A stretch of DNA of 64,000 bases from contig CAYTUQ010000005.1 in NCBI GenBank assembly GCA_964441235.1, forward strand, positions 1 to 64,000. The letters run 5' to 3'. A model generated the notes under the pieces. That model saw only the letters and a program-made list of their open reading frames with translations. It made no database searches and was not told the origin of the DNA. Positions 32,230-40,670 of this stretch are shown piece by piece (the stretch's first letter is position 1; every line of letters begins with the position of its first letter). The position numbers and the translations under genes were made by a program. This DNA comes from BS750m-G69 sp964441235 (GTDB taxonomy: Bacteria; Fidelibacterota; UBA2242).

Positions 32230-32625
32230 ATGAAGATCAGAATCAAGTACATATTTATAATTAGCGTTTCCCTATTTTCAATCCTCATGGCTGAAACTCC
32301 TGATAAGTGGGAAGGATACTGGGAGAAGCCTATTGATGTTCCAAAGCAAAAAATCCATTTGAACACGCAGGGTCTTCTTAAATCATCTGCATTGGTTTGG
32401 ATCAGGATATATCAGAAGGGTATGTCGAGTCAGGATTTGCCCTCTTGTGTATTTCATCCCTCATGTTCACGTTTTGCTTTTGGGTGCATCGAGCGGTGTG
32501 GAGTAGCAAAAGGAGTTCTTCTTGCTAGCGACAGGCTTATGAGGTGCAATCCTTTTGCTTATCGCTACTATGATTTTGATGGTGAGAAATTTGTGGATCC
32601 CGTAAGTAGATATGATTTAAAATAG
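32230..32625 (+). CDS. yidD: YidD family membrane protein insertion efficiency factor
   Basis: A 131 aa protein. The YidD core (about 48-115) is clear: IRIYQKGMSS, CVFHPSCSRFA and RLMRCNPF, with the conserved cysteines. Canonical YidD is about 70-90 aa, starts directly at the core and works at the inner membrane beside YidC. This copy has an extra N-terminal signal-like segment and a 40-residue spacer, so its location may differ. It is followed at 23 bases by a TPR-like gene, and no rpmH, rnpA or yidC is nearby, unlike the usual setting. Confidence 0.85.
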   Translation: MKIRIKYIFIISVSLFSILMAETPDKWEGYWEKPIDVPKQKIHLNTQGLLKSSALVWIRIYQKGMSSQDLPSCVFHPSCSRFAFGCIERCGVAKGVLLASDRLMRCNPFAYRYYDFDGEKFVDPVSRYDLK

Positions 32626-32648
32626 GGTGTTTGTATTTTTAAAAGAGT

Positions 32649-33491
32649 ATGAAAAAATTACAAATCTTCATTTACATAATCATTACGATACAGATTTTTG
32701 CTCAATCTTCTGATAGTTTATTTACCACAAAAGCTATAAAGGATTTTGGAGATTATTTATTTGAGCAGAAGGATTATTTAAGGGCAGCAATGGAATTGGA
32801 GCGATATCTTTACATGGTTGATGAAGATGATGATTCTACTCTCTTCAAAGTTGGACTATGCCATCAACTTAGAGGCAGATACGATTTTGCTGTTGATGCA
32901 TTCAATAAAATTTTAAATAAAGGTTCTTCTGGTCTTGACTCTATTTCCAGACTTGCTGTTTTTTACAATTTGTCGAAACTCGAAAAGTGGAAAGAGATAA
33001 AGTCTATAGGTTATGAAAATGATAATGAATTCGTTTTTTATTATCTTGCAGATGTGATGTTAGATGAAGCACCAAAAAATAAAGCCTACTTTTATCCAGT
33101 GCATGAAGATTCAATTGAAGCTGAGTTGCTCGAATTGGAGAATTATAGGCAAAAGCTTAAGCAAAAATCACCTTTATTAGCAAGTACACTATCTGCATTA
33201 ATTCCAGGACTTGGCAAGGTTTACATAAATCGGGCTGGTGATGCTCTCTATTCTTTTTCAATGATAAATTTAGCTGCTTTAGTTTCATATAAAGCATTTG
33301 AATCAGCACTGTATGTATCAGGAGTTATAACTTCAGGAATAACAGTTTCCTTTTATCTCGGCACAGTTTACGGAAGCTATATTGGAGCAAAATTGCATAA
33401 TCAACAAATATATCATGGTTGGAGAGAACGACTGGAGAAGTTGAATCCTGTAAATAAGGGACCATATTGGCGGCAGTGGGTATCCGAGTAA
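32649..33491 (+). CDS. TPR-like and DUF5683-like membrane protein (first of a pair)
   Basis: A 280 aa protein with a signal peptide (IFIYIIITIQIFAQS). About residues 25-120 look like TPR helices (FGDYLFEQKDYLRAAMELER, LFKVGLCHQLRGRYDFAVDA). The second half has the motif ALIPGLGKVYINRAGDALYS followed by hydrophobic helices, as in DUF5683/TM2-like proteins. The gene after it repeats this architecture and overlaps its 3-prime end. The role is unknown; the link to yidD suggests an envelope function. Confidence 0.7.
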   Translation: MKKLQIFIYIIITIQIFAQSSDSLFTTKAIKDFGDYLFEQKDYLRAAMELERYLYMVDEDDDSTLFKVGLCHQLRGRYDFAVDAFNKILNKGSSGLDSISRLAVFYNLSKLEKWKEIKSIGYENDNEFVFYYLADVMLDEAPKNKAYFYPVHEDSIEAELLELENYRQKLKQKSPLLASTLSALIPGLGKVYINRAGDALYSFSMINLAALVSYKAFESALYVSGVITSGITVSFYLGTVYGSYIGAKLHNQQIYHGWRERLEKLNPVNKGPYWRQWVSE

Positions 33492-34318
33492 TATTTTGTT
33501 TATTACTGGTTTCATTCTCCTTCTCATCGGCAGATGATCTTGGTGATTATTTTTATTCAAAGCAACATTACTTTGAAGCGGTAACAGAATATAAACGCTT
33601 ACTTTTCTTCAAACATTACTATAGTAAAGACGAAATCTTATACAAAATTGCTAAAGCATATTATTCAGGTGGGCAGAAGGAAACTGCAGCTAATACTTTG
33701 GTGGAATTAATATCAGATAATGAAAATTCGGACTCTGATAGAAATGGCTTAATTCTTCTGGCAAAGATTTATTGGGAATTATATGATTACCGTTCTATGC
33801 GTAATGTTCTGGATTATCTTAGTAATATTTTAGAAGATAATAAGAGGGAACAGATTCAATATATTAAAGCATGGACTTACATATATCAGGCAAATTGGGA
33901 AAAAGGTATTGAAGAATTACGATCACTTGATTGTGCTGAGTGTGATGCCCTAATTCAGGATGTAAAGAAGGTAACTTCAGTGCCACAAAGATCTAAAAGA
34001 GCTGCTATAATCTTATCTAATATTATCCCGGGTTCCGGACAACTTTATGCAGGAGATTATGAAAACGCTTTATATTCTTTTTTACTGGTTGGATCAATTA
34101 CGGCTTCAGTGGTTGGGAATATTTACCAGAAAGCTTATCTCGTTGCGTTAGTTAAATATTTATTTCTTTACTCCCGGTATTTTAAGGGTGGATTGAGAAA
34201 TTTGGCTAGAAAAATAGACCGAGAAAATGTTGATGTTATTGGTGAATATTTAAAAAAGATATCTAAGAAATACCCCAAACCTATTGAGCTTTTAGAGAAG
34301 ATGAAGAGTAATACTTAG
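33467..34318 (+). CDS. TPR-like and DUF5683-like membrane protein (second of a pair)
   Basis: A protein of about 280 aa that parallels its upstream neighbour: signal peptide (RVIFCLLLVSFSFSSA), helical repeats (DYFYSKQHYFEAVTEYKRLL, KIAKAYYSGGQKETAANTLV), then NIIPGSGQLYAGDYENALYS and hydrophobic helices. No ATG is available. The start is TTG at 33467 or, more likely, GTG at 33476, both inside the end of the previous gene, which suggests coupled translation. The two genes are probably an old tandem duplication with little remaining identity. Confidence 0.68.
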   Translation: MAAVGIRVIFCLLLVSFSFSSADDLGDYFYSKQHYFEAVTEYKRLLFFKHYYSKDEILYKIAKAYYSGGQKETAANTLVELISDNENSDSDRNGLILLAKIYWELYDYRSMRNVLDYLSNILEDNKREQIQYIKAWTYIYQANWEKGIEELRSLDCAECDALIQDVKKVTSVPQRSKRAAIILSNIIPGSGQLYAGDYENALYSFLLVGSITASVVGNIYQKAYLVALVKYLFLYSRYFKGGLRNLARKIDRENVDVIGEYLKKISKKYPKPIELLEKMKSNT

Positions 34319-34343
34319 ATTTCTATCTTCTCAGAAAAATTTT

Positions 34344-34706
34344 TCAAGTTTTTAACTGAGACTGAACAAGAGACAGAAGTTCTTCCAGCTGTATTGGTTT
34401 AGATATCCATTTAACATTTAATTTATTTAAATTTTCGGAAACTTTTTTAATATGTTCATAACCAGTCATAAAAATAAAAGGAATATCAGGATAAAATAGC
34501 TTAATCTCCTCATAAAGATCAAAGCCATTTTTAATTGGCATAACTATGTCTGATAGAATAATATCAGGTGTTTCTTGACTGATAATCTTTAAAGCTGCAT
34601 CTACAGAAGTGGCAGTAAAAACCTCGAAATCATGTTGTTTAAAAAAATCACTATATAGATCTAAAACCAACTTCTCGTCGTCAACTATTGCAATTTTATG
34701 TTTCAT
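34344..34706 (-). CDS. Single-domain response regulator (CheY-like receiver)
   Basis: A 120 aa receiver domain with all key residues: D9/D10 acidic pocket, phospho-acceptor D53 (LSDIVMP), T81 and K103 (SKPIQ). No output domain is attached, so it works by protein contact. A GAGGA ribosome site precedes the ATG. It lies 15 bases after the LysE-type gene and may share its transcript; no histidine kinase is in the window. Confidence 0.92.
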   Translation of the reverse strand: MKHKIAIVDDEKLVLDLYSDFFKQHDFEVFTATSVDAALKIISQETPDIILSDIVMPIKNGFDLYEEIKLFYPDIPFIFMTGYEHIKKVSENLNKLNVKWISKPIQLEELLSLVQSQLKT

Positions 34707-34721
34707 ATTTTTAATTCCTCT

Positions 34722-35345
34722 TTATAAAATTCTAAATAAATTTGCCCCTTCGTATATAAATTTGCAACTAAAAAATAAAAGAAAGATGCCGCATATTGCG
34801 AAAGCAATTTTTTGGAATACCTTCCCAAAGAATTTCCCGCCATTAAATGATAATACTGAAAGAAAATAGAGCCATATAAAATCGCATAGCCAGTGCAGTA
34901 TGGTAAAAATTAGGAATCCTAATATTCCAAATTCGATAGATTGCGAAATAAGTGCTGCGCCAACAGTAGCCCACCAGATAAGAAAATATGGATTTCCAGC
35001 GCTCAAAAGTATCCCTGATAATATAGAAGACCTTGCGTATCTACTTGAGGTTATTTCAACGTTATTAATATTTTTCAACATTCCTATACCCATTATCAGA
35101 AGAAATAAACCACCGAGCAAAAAGGTGAGCATTTTTACATTATCATTTTTTAGTAGATTTCCCAAACCAAAATAGATTAATGCCATTAGCGGAAACTCTA
35201 CAATTCCATGACCAATGGCAATTAATGCGCCTGAATGTGGAGATTCAGTTCCCTTCCCAATAGTTACAGCGGTAAGTGGACCAGGTGAAATAACTCCTGA
35301 TAAAGAAATTAAAACTGCTTCAAATAGAAATGCTGTAAGAGGCAT
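34722..35345 (-). CDS. LysE/RhtB family amino acid exporter
   Basis: A 207 aa inner-membrane protein with about six hydrophobic segments. The LysE family start is clear (SGVISPGPLTAVTIGKGTES), with the GPL motif and the later GNPYFLIWWATVG signature. Members export amino acids or derivatives; the substrate here is unknown. It is 43 bases after the MFS gene and 15 before the response regulator, suggesting a three-gene minus-strand unit. Confidence 0.88.
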   Translation of the reverse strand: MPLTAFLFEAVLISLSGVISPGPLTAVTIGKGTESPHSGALIAIGHGIVEFPLMALIYFGLGNLLKNDNVKMLTFLLGGLFLLIMGIGMLKNINNVEITSSRYARSSILSGILLSAGNPYFLIWWATVGAALISQSIEFGILGFLIFTILHWLCDFIWLYFLSVLSFNGGKFFGKVFQKIAFAICGIFLLFFSCKFIYEGANLFRIL

Positions 35346-35388
35346 TTATATTTTTCCCTTTAAAATCTATAAAACATAGTAGAAGTTT

Positions 35389-36942
35389 TTACCTCTCTTT
35401 TTTCTCCATACCTTTGCCCATCCAGCCTTTTGCCAACAGTAAAACCACCGGACTAATAACTGCAATAAATGAATAGATTAACCACAGTGTTCCCGTATTT
35501 TGTACACCTTCACCCGGTTTGGGACAGTATATTGAAAGTAACCATCCTGAATATAATCCGGTAATAACTTTTGTGAGAAACCATGGGAATTGTGCAATAC
35601 CCATGTATGCTCCCGTTTGACCCTCAGGTGCGATTTCTGCTACCCACTGTAAAAATCTAGGCTGCCACATAGCTTCTCCAACGGACATAAGTAAAATATA
35701 TGTTAATAATAAAGCAGGATTTGGGCCTATTGATAGTAAGAATGTGGGCAGCGCCATAGTGAAAGTTCCAAGGATCATCATTTTGTAAGTATTAGTTTTT
35801 TCAGTCAATGCTGCAACCATAGGAGCAAGAAAAAATATGAGCAGAGGATTTAGATTGGAGAAAAATTCAAAATTTGCACTGACGACTGTACCATGAAATG
35901 CTCTGTCAATATAATAAGGAAGTGTCAGCCAGTTATGGGCAAATAGTGTTTGAACCGGGATTAGTATGAAAATGAAAAATGAAAACCTGCTGTTTCTGAA
36001 AGGATGTTTGGGCCGCCTCTTTATGAAGTCATAAACAGCTAAAATAGTAAATAAAATAACGGGCAACCAGCGCAGTTGAAGCATTATTTTCCTATTTAAA
36101 TCTTTCCATACTGTGATAGCTAATATTAAACTTATAACTGCTAATACGGCAAAAACGATCAGATTTGTATTGTTGATTTTTTCTTTATCTACGGCTTTTT
36201 TTTCTGTGTCTATTTCTTTATTTTCGTTTTCATATCTTTTATTTTTTATAATAGCATTTCTCTCTGTTTTTTTAGTAAGAATAAGAACTACTGAGAGCAT
36301 TGCTAAAAATGTTATTCCGACGTAAAACCAGAAGACAGCTGTAAGTCCGTTTGGTGGGAATTTTGTTACAAAATTCGGACGAATTCGAGGTGAGATAATG
36401 CCTGAAAAGAAAGCACCGAGATTCATCAGAGCATATATCATAGCATAACCCATTGTAGCTGTTTTTTTATCTGTAAATTTTTTAATTCCAGCATAAGCAG
36501 CCGGTTGATACATTCCGTATCCAATAACAACCATGAAGAGTCCGAAAACGACAAAGAAAAACATGGGAGAGCCCATTCCGCTGCTCAGTCCAAATGAACC
36601 CGAAGCTGCTATAAAGAATCGACCAAATACCATCAGAGCAAGTGAGAATATAAGTGCAACACGTACCCCAATCCTGTCAGATACTCCTCCGAGGAAAAGC
36701 ATCGCGAATGTGATACCGCCGGTAAAGCCACTGTAAACCCATCCTGCATGTAAATCCTTAAGTTCTACATTTTCTGAAAGGTATTTACCTAAAATAGTTA
36801 GAATACCGAAGTAAACTAAACCTTCAAGAAAGTAGGATACATTAATACCCCATAAAGCTCTTGGTGCCTTTATAAGATTAATAAAAGGATCAACAATTTC
36901 TCGAAGTGGATTCTTAACCTGAGTGTCTTTTTTCTCTTCCAT
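35389..36942 (-). CDS. MFS transporter
   Basis: A 517 aa major facilitator superfamily protein with 12 or more membrane helices. The loop 2-3 signature appears as GGVSDRIGVRVALIFS. A charged cytoplasmic stretch (about 225-255, KKTERNAIIKNKRYENENKE) separates the halves. The C-terminal half has LLMSVGEAMWQPRFLQWVAE with GQTGAYMGIA, similar to peptide/nitrate-type or unassigned MFS members of FCB-group bacteria. The substrate cannot be told. It is the first gene of a minus-strand unit with LysE. Confidence 0.85.
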   Translation of the reverse strand: MEEKKDTQVKNPLREIVDPFINLIKAPRALWGINVSYFLEGLVYFGILTILGKYLSENVELKDLHAGWVYSGFTGGITFAMLFLGGVSDRIGVRVALIFSLALMVFGRFFIAASGSFGLSSGMGSPMFFFVVFGLFMVVIGYGMYQPAAYAGIKKFTDKKTATMGYAMIYALMNLGAFFSGIISPRIRPNFVTKFPPNGLTAVFWFYVGITFLAMLSVVLILTKKTERNAIIKNKRYENENKEIDTEKKAVDKEKINNTNLIVFAVLAVISLILAITVWKDLNRKIMLQLRWLPVILFTILAVYDFIKRRPKHPFRNSRFSFFIFILIPVQTLFAHNWLTLPYYIDRAFHGTVVSANFEFFSNLNPLLIFFLAPMVAALTEKTNTYKMMILGTFTMALPTFLLSIGPNPALLLTYILLMSVGEAMWQPRFLQWVAEIAPEGQTGAYMGIAQFPWFLTKVITGLYSGWLLSIYCPKPGEGVQNTGTLWLIYSFIAVISPVVLLLAKGWMGKGMEKKER

Positions 36943-37177
36943 ATCTAAATTATCCTCTGTTTTTCTTTGAAGTAGAATTCCATTAAACCGATATTAAAAA
37001 ACGATGGAATGTACTAATACCTGGAAAATTTTTAAAAACAAAACTTGTATCATATAACTTTAAATGAAATGTGATTATCTGCCATAAATAGGTAGAATTC
37101 TCAAAGAAGCAGATATTGCTTGTTTTCCTTCTTCAATATAACTTACTATACAATTTGAAAGTGGAATAGATTAATTT

Positions 37178-37786
37178 ATGAATATACTTTTTACAGCTGC
37201 GCTTTCTAAAGAATTAGAGCCTGTGCGAAGTTACCTTATTTCTAATTTTTCGGTGGAAAAGGGTTCATGGTTTTCATTTTTAAAAACTGGCGTTGGAATG
37301 AAAAAAGCCCATAGTCGGTTAAATGAATTTCTAAAGACAAATTCATGTGATATTATAATTAACGTGGGAACTGCCGGGACTATTAATTCTGCTCTAAATC
37401 TAAAAGAAATATTACTCCCTACACAATTTCATGCTTTTCAAAAAGAAACGCTAAGAATAATAGAGTTAAGTGATTCAATTTCAGCGTTAATTCATGAATT
37501 ACCCTTATCATGGAAACGGGGTTCACTCTATACATCGAATACCCCAGTTAGTTCCTCAAATCAAAAAAATAACATTTCCAAAATGAGTGATGCCGTAGCA
37601 GTGGATATGGAAGCCTATGCACTTGCAGAAATATGCCATAAATATTCTATACCTTTTATTTCATTAAAAGTAATCACCGATATTGCAGATAACACAGCAA
37701 TTACAACTTTTCCAGATAACTTGAATCAGTCAATTATTGTTCTAAAAAAATCTGTAAAGCAGCTTATAGAATGTGTTTTCAAGTAA
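37178..37786 (+). CDS. Nucleoside phosphorylase-family hydrolase (MTA/SAH nucleosidase or futalosine hydrolase-like)
   Basis: A 202 aa member of the PNP_UDP_1 family. Typical elements are the N-terminal strand FTAALSKELEPV, INVGTAG, and the base/ribose-site segment VDMEAYALAEICHKYSIPFI followed by KVITDIAD with the catalytic Asp. These enzymes cleave the N-glycosidic bond of methylthioadenosine, S-adenosylhomocysteine or, in the menaquinone futalosine route, futalosine. No men/mqn gene is adjacent, so the substrate is open. It is a single gene bordered downstream by inverted-repeat elements. Confidence 0.82.
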   Translation: MNILFTAALSKELEPVRSYLISNFSVEKGSWFSFLKTGVGMKKAHSRLNEFLKTNSCDIIINVGTAGTINSALNLKEILLPTQFHAFQKETLRIIELSDSISALIHELPLSWKRGSLYTSNTPVSSSNQKNNISKMSDAVAVDMEAYALAEICHKYSIPFISLKVITDIADNTAITTFPDNLNQSIIVLKKSVKQLIECVFK

Positions 37787-37788
37787 AA

Positions 37789-37860
37789 GTTCACCCTGTG
37801 TAATAAGTAAAAATGAAGATAATAAGAAGATGAATAAATGATCTATTACACGGGGTGAAC
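37789..37860. repeat. 72-bp inverted-repeat element, copy 1
   Basis: Arms GTTCACCCTGTGTAATA (37789-37805) and TATTACACGGGGTGAAC (37844-37860) pair with one mismatch. It directly follows the nucleosidase stop. Two further copies with TTCACCCC termini lie at 37941-38013 and 38387-38457. Confidence 0.8.
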
Positions 37861-37874
37861 CACGGAAAAACACG

Positions 37875-37900
37875 CCTGCCTGCTGACGCAGTCAGGCAGG
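37875..37900. repeat. CCTGCCTG-type palindrome
   Basis: CCTGCCTGCTGACGCAGTCA with GGCAGG is a near-perfect palindrome of the same family as 12090-12107. It lies between inverted-repeat copies 1 and 2. Confidence 0.7.
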
Positions 37901-37940
37901 GAATATCACAGAAAAGGGTAAAAAATGAGCAAGTTGCTAT

Positions 37941-38013
37941 ATTCACCCCGTTTAATAACAAGAAGATAAAAATGATGTGTTATTGGATTTGCAAAATATT
38001 ACACGGGGTGAAT
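37941..38013. repeat. 73-bp inverted-repeat element, copy 2
   Basis: Arms ATTCACCCCGTTTAATA and TATTACACGGGGTGAAT are imperfectly paired. Its right end abuts the first recognisable codons of the GxxExxY remnant, so it marks where the N-terminus of that gene was lost. Confidence 0.8.
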
Positions 38014-38295
38014 GAAGATGCCTTATGCTACGAACTTGATTTAATGGGTATAGCTTACCAAAGACGACTAGAATTAAATGTTTATTATAAAGATGCTGTA
38101 TTTGTCCCGACGTGTCGGGATCGAGCTAATCTCCTTGTAAAAAAGAGAGTTCTCGTAGAAAATAAGGCTATGAAAAAGATAACAAATCAGGATGAAGCCC
38201 AATTAATCAATTATCTATTCCATAGGTCACGTAGGACTCCTTCGGAGAATCCCTATGGGAAAAACAACGCGATTAAGAGTGGGGCTATTGTTTAA
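38009..38295 (+). pseudogene. GxxExxY (PD-(D/E)xK-like) family remnant carrying palindromic insertions
   Basis: The frame reads VNEDALCYELDLMGIAYQRR, ELNVYYKDAVF, LLVKKRVLVENKAMKKI, DEAQLINYL. This is the body of GxxExxY proteins (ENxYxxxLxxEL..., YKG, DLLVEN.I..ELKA, EAQLLxYL). The N-terminal helix and GxxExxY start are replaced by an inverted-repeat element. A 16-bp palindrome (38105-38120) replaces the usual CGYR segment, and a second module array (38221-38260) cuts the C-terminus. It is non-functional or strongly altered. A 146-codon open frame starting at 37855 spans these repeats but is not a natural gene. Confidence 0.75.
38105..38120. repeat. 16-bp palindrome TCCCGACGTGTCGGGA in the GxxExxY remnant
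   Basis: Stem TCCCGAC/GTCGGGA around GT. Close relatives are TCCCGACTCGTCGGGA near 38307 and TCCCGAAACTTCGGGA at about 3893-3908 inside MITE copy 1. Confidence 0.75.
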
Positions 38296-38386
38296 TTTTG
38301 GTGCAGTCCCGACTCGTCGGGATGAGATGATGAGAAGAATATTTTAATAATTCAGTGTCCCATCGGGATCCCTTTGGGGTAATTCC

Positions 38387-38457
38387 GTTCACCCCATTAG
38401 ATAGGTTTTATTTATGAATTTATTTTTTTATTTAACAAAGATATCTAACGGGGTGAA
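38387..38457. repeat. 71-bp inverted-repeat element, copy 3
   Basis: Arms TTCACCCCATTAGATA and TATCTAACGGGGTGAA pair with one mismatch, and the interior is AT-rich. It lies 51 bases before the glycosyltransferase start and could affect its leader transcript. Confidence 0.8.
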
Positions 38458-38508
38458 AATCAGTGGTGAACAATTACATTTTCAATAATTTTTTAGTAAC
38501 TGTTTAAT

Positions 38509-39375
38509 ATGGATGACCCAACTAAAATATCTGTAATAATACCTACCTACAATCGGGAAGTGACTCTGGAAAGAGCTATTAAGTCCGTACTGGATCAAAC
38601 ATATAAGAATTTTGAATTAATTGTAATTGACGATGGTTCAACAGATAACACCAGTCAAATTATAGATAAGTACAGCGGAAAAATCAGATATTTCTCAAAA
38701 CTGCATGCCGGTGTGTCTTCAGCTCGTAATCTCGGGCTGGAGAAATCGGAGGGGACCTGGGTTTCTTTTCTAGACTCAGATGACTATTGGCTGCCAGGAA
38801 AATTGGAAAGACAGATAGAATATTTAACAAACCATCCGGGAATGATGATACTGCAAACAGAAGAACAGTGGATAAGAAATGGCGTTCCTGTCAATCCGAT
38901 GAAAAAACACAAAAAACGCTCCGGTTGGATATTCAGGTACTGCTTGCCGTTATGCATAGTCAGTTCCTCAGCCGTGCTGATTCACCAAAAAGTTTTTAAC
39001 GACGTTGGAGTATTTGATGAGAGCTTTCCCGTTTGTGAAGATTATGACTTATGGCTGAGAATTGCTACTAAATATCAGATAGGATTGATTCCGGAGAAAT
39101 TAATTGTAAAAACCGGTGGACATGCAGACCAACTCTCCAGGAAATACTGGGGGATGGACCGCTTCCGTGTTCGTGCTCTTGAAAAGGTTCTAAATGAGGA
39201 TTTAACAATTGAACATAGAAAATTAGTCCTTGAGCAGATTGTTAAAAAATTGACAATACTCAGTAAAGGACGCGAAAAACACAAAGGATTGCCGAATATC
39301 TACGAAAATAAATTAAAAGATTACAAGAAGAAACTTTATGAATTCATTGAAACTTACCAATCTCAAAGTCAATAA
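38509..39375 (+). CDS. Family 2 glycosyltransferase
   Basis: A 288 aa GT-A glycosyltransferase. The nucleotide-binding signature is at the N-terminus (SVIIPTYNREVTLERAIKSV, VIDDGSTDNTSQII) and the metal-binding DxD region follows (VSFLDSDDYW, about 86-95). The later CEDYDLWLRIA fits the acceptor-site ED-Y motif. It should transfer a sugar from a nucleotide sugar to a glycan or lipid acceptor in the cytoplasm. The next gene overlaps its 3-prime end by 38 bases. Confidence 0.9.
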   Translation: MDDPTKISVIIPTYNREVTLERAIKSVLDQTYKNFELIVIDDGSTDNTSQIIDKYSGKIRYFSKLHAGVSSARNLGLEKSEGTWVSFLDSDDYWLPGKLERQIEYLTNHPGMMILQTEEQWIRNGVPVNPMKKHKKRSGWIFRYCLPLCIVSSSAVLIHQKVFNDVGVFDESFPVCEDYDLWLRIATKYQIGLIPEKLIVKTGGHADQLSRKYWGMDRFRVRALEKVLNEDLTIEHRKLVLEQIVKKLTILSKGREKHKGLPNIYENKLKDYKKKLYEFIETYQSQSQ

Positions 39376-40303
39376 GTGTGATTTAGCTGATCGAACTTTT
39401 GATATTTATTTTGATGAATTTCAGCCTTTTCGGCGTTTACGAAAGGATGATCAGTCTTATATAATTTATCCGGTCATTACACAGGAAACAGAACGGCTCT
39501 TTCGTATTATCTACGGTTTTAAAATTGCTGAATATTGCAGGCAGAATAAGATCGAAGTAATGACTGCTTATGTCCTTCCCAAATCAACTTCAATAATGAA
39601 CTTATTATTACTTGCAGCTGAATATCACAGGCAACGCAGAGAATTTTACCCTATTGAGATAATGCGGTTTTTACGGATTTTGGCAGATAATGATGTTTTT
39701 AGGGAAGGAATAATTAAAACCGCCATGCCTGCTTTGGGTATTGCCGCAAATGATAAATTATTGGGACAATATTTATCACTTGGAAATATTAGCCCGACGA
39801 TAATCAACTATCTGATTCACAAAAATGCTTCTTTAAAGACATGGTTAGTTTTTAATAATATCCAATCAGAAGCTCAAATAATATTCGGTGAGCTTATCTC
39901 AAAAACAAAGCCCTCTTTAAGCGTTTTTGAGGAGATTGTGACAAATACTAAGGAAACGGCTTTGCGAGACAATAAAAGTATAATTGATATTATTAAAGAA
40001 CTGAGGTTGGATGAGCAGTTAAAAAATGTTGGCGATTTTCCTCAAAGAAAATTGTCAGAGATACGTGAGATTGTTTTTAAATCAAGATATCCGGTGATCT
40101 ACAGACATAAAGCTAACATTAAAGAATCTATATCTAGAATTAGGATACCTCCTCAGGTGAAAGTCACTTGGGATAAAACTTTTGAGAGGAAAGAAATTAA
40201 AGTTGAATTTTCAATCAATTCATTTGAAGATTTTAAAGTATGCAGTCGGTTCGCTTCGAGTGAAGATTTCAGGAAACTTAAGAACATATATCAAGAGATA
40301 TGA
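39338..40303 (+). CDS. Helical protein of unknown function, possibly ParB-HTH-like
   Basis: A 321 aa protein whose start lies 38 bases inside the glycosyltransferase gene. About residues 10-50 (DEFQPFRRLRKDDQSYIIYP) suggest a small beta domain, followed by a helical core. The part around 130-175 (GQYLSLGNISPTIINYLIHK) has the rhythm of a ParB/KorB-type helix-turn-helix, and RKLSEIREIVFKSRYPVIYR continues the helical region. This resemblance is weak and I do not assign a function. The overlap implies coupled translation with the glycosyltransferase. Confidence 0.6.
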   Translation: MNSLKLTNLKVNKCDLADRTFDIYFDEFQPFRRLRKDDQSYIIYPVITQETERLFRIIYGFKIAEYCRQNKIEVMTAYVLPKSTSIMNLLLLAAEYHRQRREFYPIEIMRFLRILADNDVFREGIIKTAMPALGIAANDKLLGQYLSLGNISPTIINYLIHKNASLKTWLVFNNIQSEAQIIFGELISKTKPSLSVFEEIVTNTKETALRDNKSIIDIIKELRLDEQLKNVGDFPQRKLSEIREIVFKSRYPVIYRHKANIKESISRIRIPPQVKVTWDKTFERKEIKVEFSINSFEDFKVCSRFASSEDFRKLKNIYQEI

Positions 40304-40419
40304 TCAAAGTACGATTCATTATACGAGTGAGAGATAATTTATATGAAAGTGCCTAAAGTGTCTAAAGTGAACTTGCCAAAAGGCATCCGGCTACTGACGG
40401 AAAAGTGACTAAAGTTGTC

Positions 40420-40625
40420 TTGCTCCGAAGGAGTCCCTCTGGGAAAGAGATGTCTTTGATAGATGCGACCAATGAACAATAAACAATTATCAATCAAGAA
40501 TATACAATCATATGTATTTTAAAAATATCAACTTTTATCGATCGAAGATTCCTTTGGAAAGACATCTCTTTCCCATCTCAAAGAGATCCCGTTGGGATAG
40601 GGATCTCTTGAGATGAGACGTGCTT
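40420..40625. repeat. Palindromic module array in front of the ygfK-like gene
   Basis: The 40304-40670 spacer is almost entirely modules: TCCGAAGGA, TCCCTCTGGGA, CATCTCAAAGAGAT, TCCCGTTGGGATA, GATCTCTTGAGATGAGA and TTCCTTTGGAA, some nested or facing each other. No gene is present. Confidence 0.65.
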
Positions 40626-40670
40626 CGTTGTGATCTTTAATCATGATGGTTATTTAATAGGAAAGATAGA

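Noticed and set aside
37855..38295. A 146-codon frame taken as an intact gene
   Set aside because: Its first 50 codons are inverted-repeat and CCTGCCTG palindrome DNA. Only the later part has GxxExxY homology, so it is listed as a remnant.
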